Below the pieces are notes generated by a model. That model searched no databases, was not told where the DNA came from, and worked only from the letters and a program-made list of their open reading frames with translations. Shown here in pieces: positions 61,743 to 64,000 of a stretch of DNA of 64,000 bases. The stretch comes from Pseudomonas fluorescens (GTDB lineage: Bacteria; Pseudomonadota; Gammaproteobacteria; Pseudomonadales; Pseudomonadaceae). The translations under genes were made by a program, and so were the position numbers. The first letter of the stretch is position 1. The number at the start of each line of letters is the position of its first letter. Location: contig NZ_CP008896.1 in assembly GCF_000730425.1 (NCBI RefSeq), positions 1,922,001 through 1,986,000 on the forward strand, read 5' to 3'.

Positions 61743-64000
61743 TTAGTGACCTATCGCGATATAGCCGTAGGTGGATACCGCTGTGGCGTTGGCGATAAAA
61801 CCGGTACGAGTGCGGGAGCCGGCCACAATGTTCATCACCTCGGCCTGGCCGGATGTGTCCTCGCCCGTGCCCATGTTGAGTACAAAACATTTGTTGGGGA
61901 ACCCGATCGGGAACAGGAACTGGCTGCCGTTGTTTGCGATGTAGGCATTGCCCCACTGGATGATCAGCCCGCCCAACCAGCGCGGAAACGCGATATAGCC
62001 GTTGTCGGCCAGGCTGATCGAAAAGCCCCAACGCAGGGTGCGCGGCGTCACGATGCTGGTTTCATCGGCCCCGGCGTCCAGTTGTTCCAGGCTGGCGATC
62101 GGCGCGATGCCGGGCACACCAGGAAGGGCCTTTTTGCTGCTGTCGATCACCTCGGACGATCCCGTAAACACAATAGGATTTGGTCCAGGTGCGACTCGCT
62201 GCACACGCATAGCGCCGCCGCCGGCAATCAGCACGACCGCTGAGCGGGATTCATCGTGGCGCATCCAGTGGGCGCCGTTCCAATAACAGTTTTGCGCCAA
62301 GTGGGTTTCTTCCAGCGCCGTCAAAAAGCCGAAGGAACCAGCGTGAATATCCAGACTGTTCCCAGGCAGTGGGTTCAAATTCGGGATGGCGTCATCGATC
62401 CCGTAATGGGCCAGCTTGGTGCCCTTGTCGGCTTTCTTCTTCAGTTCAGCATCGATCTGGATCAACCACTGGTGATGCTGGTTCAACGACTGACGCAGTT
62501 GATCCAAAAAGCTATTGATGCTCGTTTTATCGTAGGTGTCGCCACTGTCCCGTAGCTTCTCGCTGTAGCTCCAGTTGATCGGGTTCAGGCCTGCTTCGGC
62601 TTTACGCACATATACGTTACCGGCGTTGGCAAACACCGTAACGCACGGTTTTGATTCGTCATGGCGCACCCAGTAGTGGCCGTCCCAGTAACAATTTTGG
62701 GCCAGGTTGGTCTCAACCGCCGAGGTGAGAAAAGCATAGGTTCCACCGTGAATATCCAGACTGTTGCCGGGCAGCGGGTTCACGTTCGGAATGGCATCAT
62801 TGATCCCGTAATCATCGAGTTTTGTACCTTTGTTCGCCTTCTTGGCGATCGCCTCGTCAATGGCCTTAATCAACTGATCGATCTTGTCGGAGGTGTAGGT
62901 GTTGCCACTGTCGCGCACGTCGAACACTGACGCCCAGACGATCGGGTTTTTGCCTGGGCCAACCCGCTGCACTCGAACTGTGCCAGAGCCAGCAATCAAT
63001 GACACCGCTGCCCGTTTTTCGTCATGACGTACCCAGTCGGCGCCGTTCCAGTAGCAGTTCTGGCACAGGTGCGTTTCATTGAGCGCGGTCAAAAAGCCAT
63101 AGGAGCCGCCGTGAATATCCAGGCTGTCACCCAGTGGATTGCGATTGGGAATGGCGTCATCGATCTTGTAATCAGCGAGTTTCGTGCCCTTGTTGGCCTT
63201 CTTGTCCAGCTCGCCTTCAACCCACTTTTCCCCCGCAAAATGCTTCACCAGGGAATCACTGATCGGCTCGGCCTGGCGCAGATCGGCCACGCTGTTGGAG
63301 TCGGGTAGATCCGCCAGCGGCACGCAGAAATGGCGCACGCCGGCGCTGTCGGTGAAGTCGGCCAGAGCGGCGCCGAAACGCACTTCCCAACGGGCCACCA
63401 CGTCGCTCAACTGGCGCTCCAGGCTCACATCCAGCCAGGCTTTGGCAGGAAAGCCCGGCGGTGCCACGGCGACGGCAGCCGCCGCCAACACCCGCACGCC
63501 CTCGATATAGGCCGTCCCGGGTTGCACCTGGTAACTGTTGCCGACCTTGGCCAGCTTCAGCCCGTCGCTGAAAAAGCAGGCCCGGCCGAAGGTGTCGCGG
63601 TTGCTCAGGCGCTCGCGCTCGTCGATGCCATGCAGGCGCACGGTGAAGTCGTGCTGCCAGGTCTTGGCGTCGATGGTGATCCCTGTCAGGGCCTGGGCGC
63701 CGTCGAACACCACCAGGAAGTTGCGGGTAACGTTGTTGCCCAGCTGCAGCGGCGGGATGTTCTTGCGCTTCTGCTGCAGCGGCACATAGGCCACGGCCAG
63801 CAACACGCCTTCGGCGGTTTCCAGGCCGATCCAGTTCCAATTAAAATCCCCGATATCGCTGCCCAGCATCAGGCTGTAAACAATCTGGTTGGGGTTCACA
63901 AAGCCTTTTTGCGTGACGTCATAGCTCGCCACCAGGTGCGCGGCCGGCTTCGGTGCTGCTCGATCTACCTGGCCGTTCGGGTCCAGCCCAGGCACGTTGG
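61743..64000 (-). CDS. Phage/tailocin tail fibre protein, 5' end outside the window
   Basis: At least 750 aa. The N-terminal part (VTQKGFVNPNQIVYSLMLGS, then ETAEGVLLAVAYVP) resembles baseplate-attachment domains of tail fibres. Three tandem modules of about 105-135 aa follow, each starting KKA(N/D)KGTKL and containing DAIPNxNPL, SLDIHGG and QNCYWxGxxWxRHDE. The C-terminus (GFSISLADNGYIAFPRWLGG, then IIQWG and YGYIAIGH) is like the gp53-type receptor-binding tips of R-type pyocins. The frame is open to the right edge, so the true start lies outside. Confidence 0.85.
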   Translation of the reverse strand, partial: NVPGLDPNGQVDRAAPKPAAHLVASYDVTQKGFVNPNQIVYSLMLGSDIGDFNWNWIGLETAEGVLLAVAYVPLQQKRKNIPPLQLGNNVTRNFLVVFDGAQALTGITIDAKTWQHDFTVRLHGIDERERLSNRDTFGRACFFSDGLKLAKVGNSYQVQPGTAYIEGVRVLAAAAVAVAPPGFPAKAWLDVSLERQLSDVVARWEVRFGAALADFTDSAGVRHFCVPLADLPDSNSVADLRQAEPISDSLVKHFAGEKWVEGELDKKANKGTKLADYKIDDAIPNRNPLGDSLDIHGGSYGFLTALNETHLCQNCYWNGADWVRHDEKRAAVSLIAGSGTVRVQRVGPGKNPIVWASVFDVRDSGNTYTSDKIDQLIKAIDEAIAKKANKGTKLDDYGINDAIPNVNPLPGNSLDIHGGTYAFLTSAVETNLAQNCYWDGHYWVRHDESKPCVTVFANAGNVYVRKAEAGLNPINWSYSEKLRDSGDTYDKTSINSFLDQLRQSLNQHHQWLIQIDAELKKKADKGTKLAHYGIDDAIPNLNPLPGNSLDIHAGSFGFLTALEETHLAQNCYWNGAHWMRHDESRSAVVLIAGGGAMRVQRVAPGPNPIVFTGSSEVIDSSKKALPGVPGIAPIASLEQLDAGADETSIVTPRTLRWGFSISLADNGYIAFPRWLGGLIIQWGNAYIANNGSQFLFPIGFPNKCFVLNMGTGEDTSGQAEVMNIVAGSRTRTGFIANATAVSTYGYIAIGH
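62129..63203 (-). repeat. Three tandem modules in the tail fibre gene
   Basis: Modules run about 62844-63203 (120 codons), 62439-62843 (135 codons) and 62129-62438 (about 103 codons). Shared landmarks are KGTKL, DAIPN, NSLDIH and QNCYWNG. They probably arose by internal duplication and may act as shaft units or as sites of recombination. Confidence 0.85.

Overview
The window looks like a chromosome segment from a Pseudomonas of the P. fluorescens group. The support is the gene order rmf, pyrD, nas/nir genes, cobA, oprF, sigX, cmpX, crfX, zntB-like, rraA, esterase, ppsA and ppsR, which from memory is close to that of P. aeruginosa, together with GC-rich coding sequence and many short REP palindromes of the pseudomonad type (GGAGCCGGCTTGCCGGC and GGGAGCGGGCTTGCTCGCGA). 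No tRNA, rRNA or CRISPR array was seen.

Layout. 1-2916: the start of rlmL (cut by the window edge), rmf and pyrD. 3007-4975: three reverse-strand genes that read as a relic of a Salmonella SPI-1-type secretion locus (HilA-like DNA-binding domain, IagB-like lytic transglycosylase, InvG-like secretin without its barrel). 5028-16785: a complete nitrate assimilation locus (nasS, nasT, nasA, phosphatase/kinase, nirB, nirD, nitrate reductase, cobA). Three of its transcription units begin with a sigma-54 promoter followed by a two-hairpin, hexaloop leader and an intrinsic terminator, which is the layout expected for NasT antitermination. 16802-25973: envelope stress and central carbon genes on the reverse strand (oprF, sigX, cmpX, crfX, zntB-like, rraA, esterase, ppsA), with ppsR divergent.

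26085-33140 is the most interesting region. A MocR-type regulator faces an operon of a DMT exporter, a four-domain protein (JAMM protease, ubiquitin-like domain ending in GG, MoeB/ThiF-type E1, rhodanese), a cysteine-synthase-like enzyme, a serine-acetyltransferase-like enzyme and an AlaX-type tRNA-editing protein. The gene content suggests a protein-thiocarboxylate route to cysteine or a related sulfur amino acid, similar in logic to the mycobacterial CysO/CysM/Mec/MoeZ system but condensed into one polypeptide.

33180-34079 encodes an orphan protein with three coiled-coil repeats. 34235-42782 is the methylcitrate pathway (GntR regulator, prpB, prpC, acnD, prpF, prpD). 43055-46115 is a retropepsin / membrane transglutaminase-like / ATP-grasp operon. 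46262-49172 holds pabB, thrH and cysH. 49614-53704 holds an NCS1 permease, an Asp/Glu/hydantoin racemase-family protein with one catalytic cysteine missing, a LysR regulator and an SDR enzyme. 53774-54935 holds a HAD phosphatase and a DUF2784 membrane protein.

55031-64000 is accessory DNA. An M24 peptidase gene is cut after 70-odd codons. It is followed by a 0.9 kb non-coding stretch rich in GGTAA/TTACC repeats, two AT-rich cargo genes (DUF4238 and DUF2971), and a reverse-strand phage or tailocin baseplate and tail-fibre module whose tail fibre carries three tandem modules. The element continues beyond the right edge.
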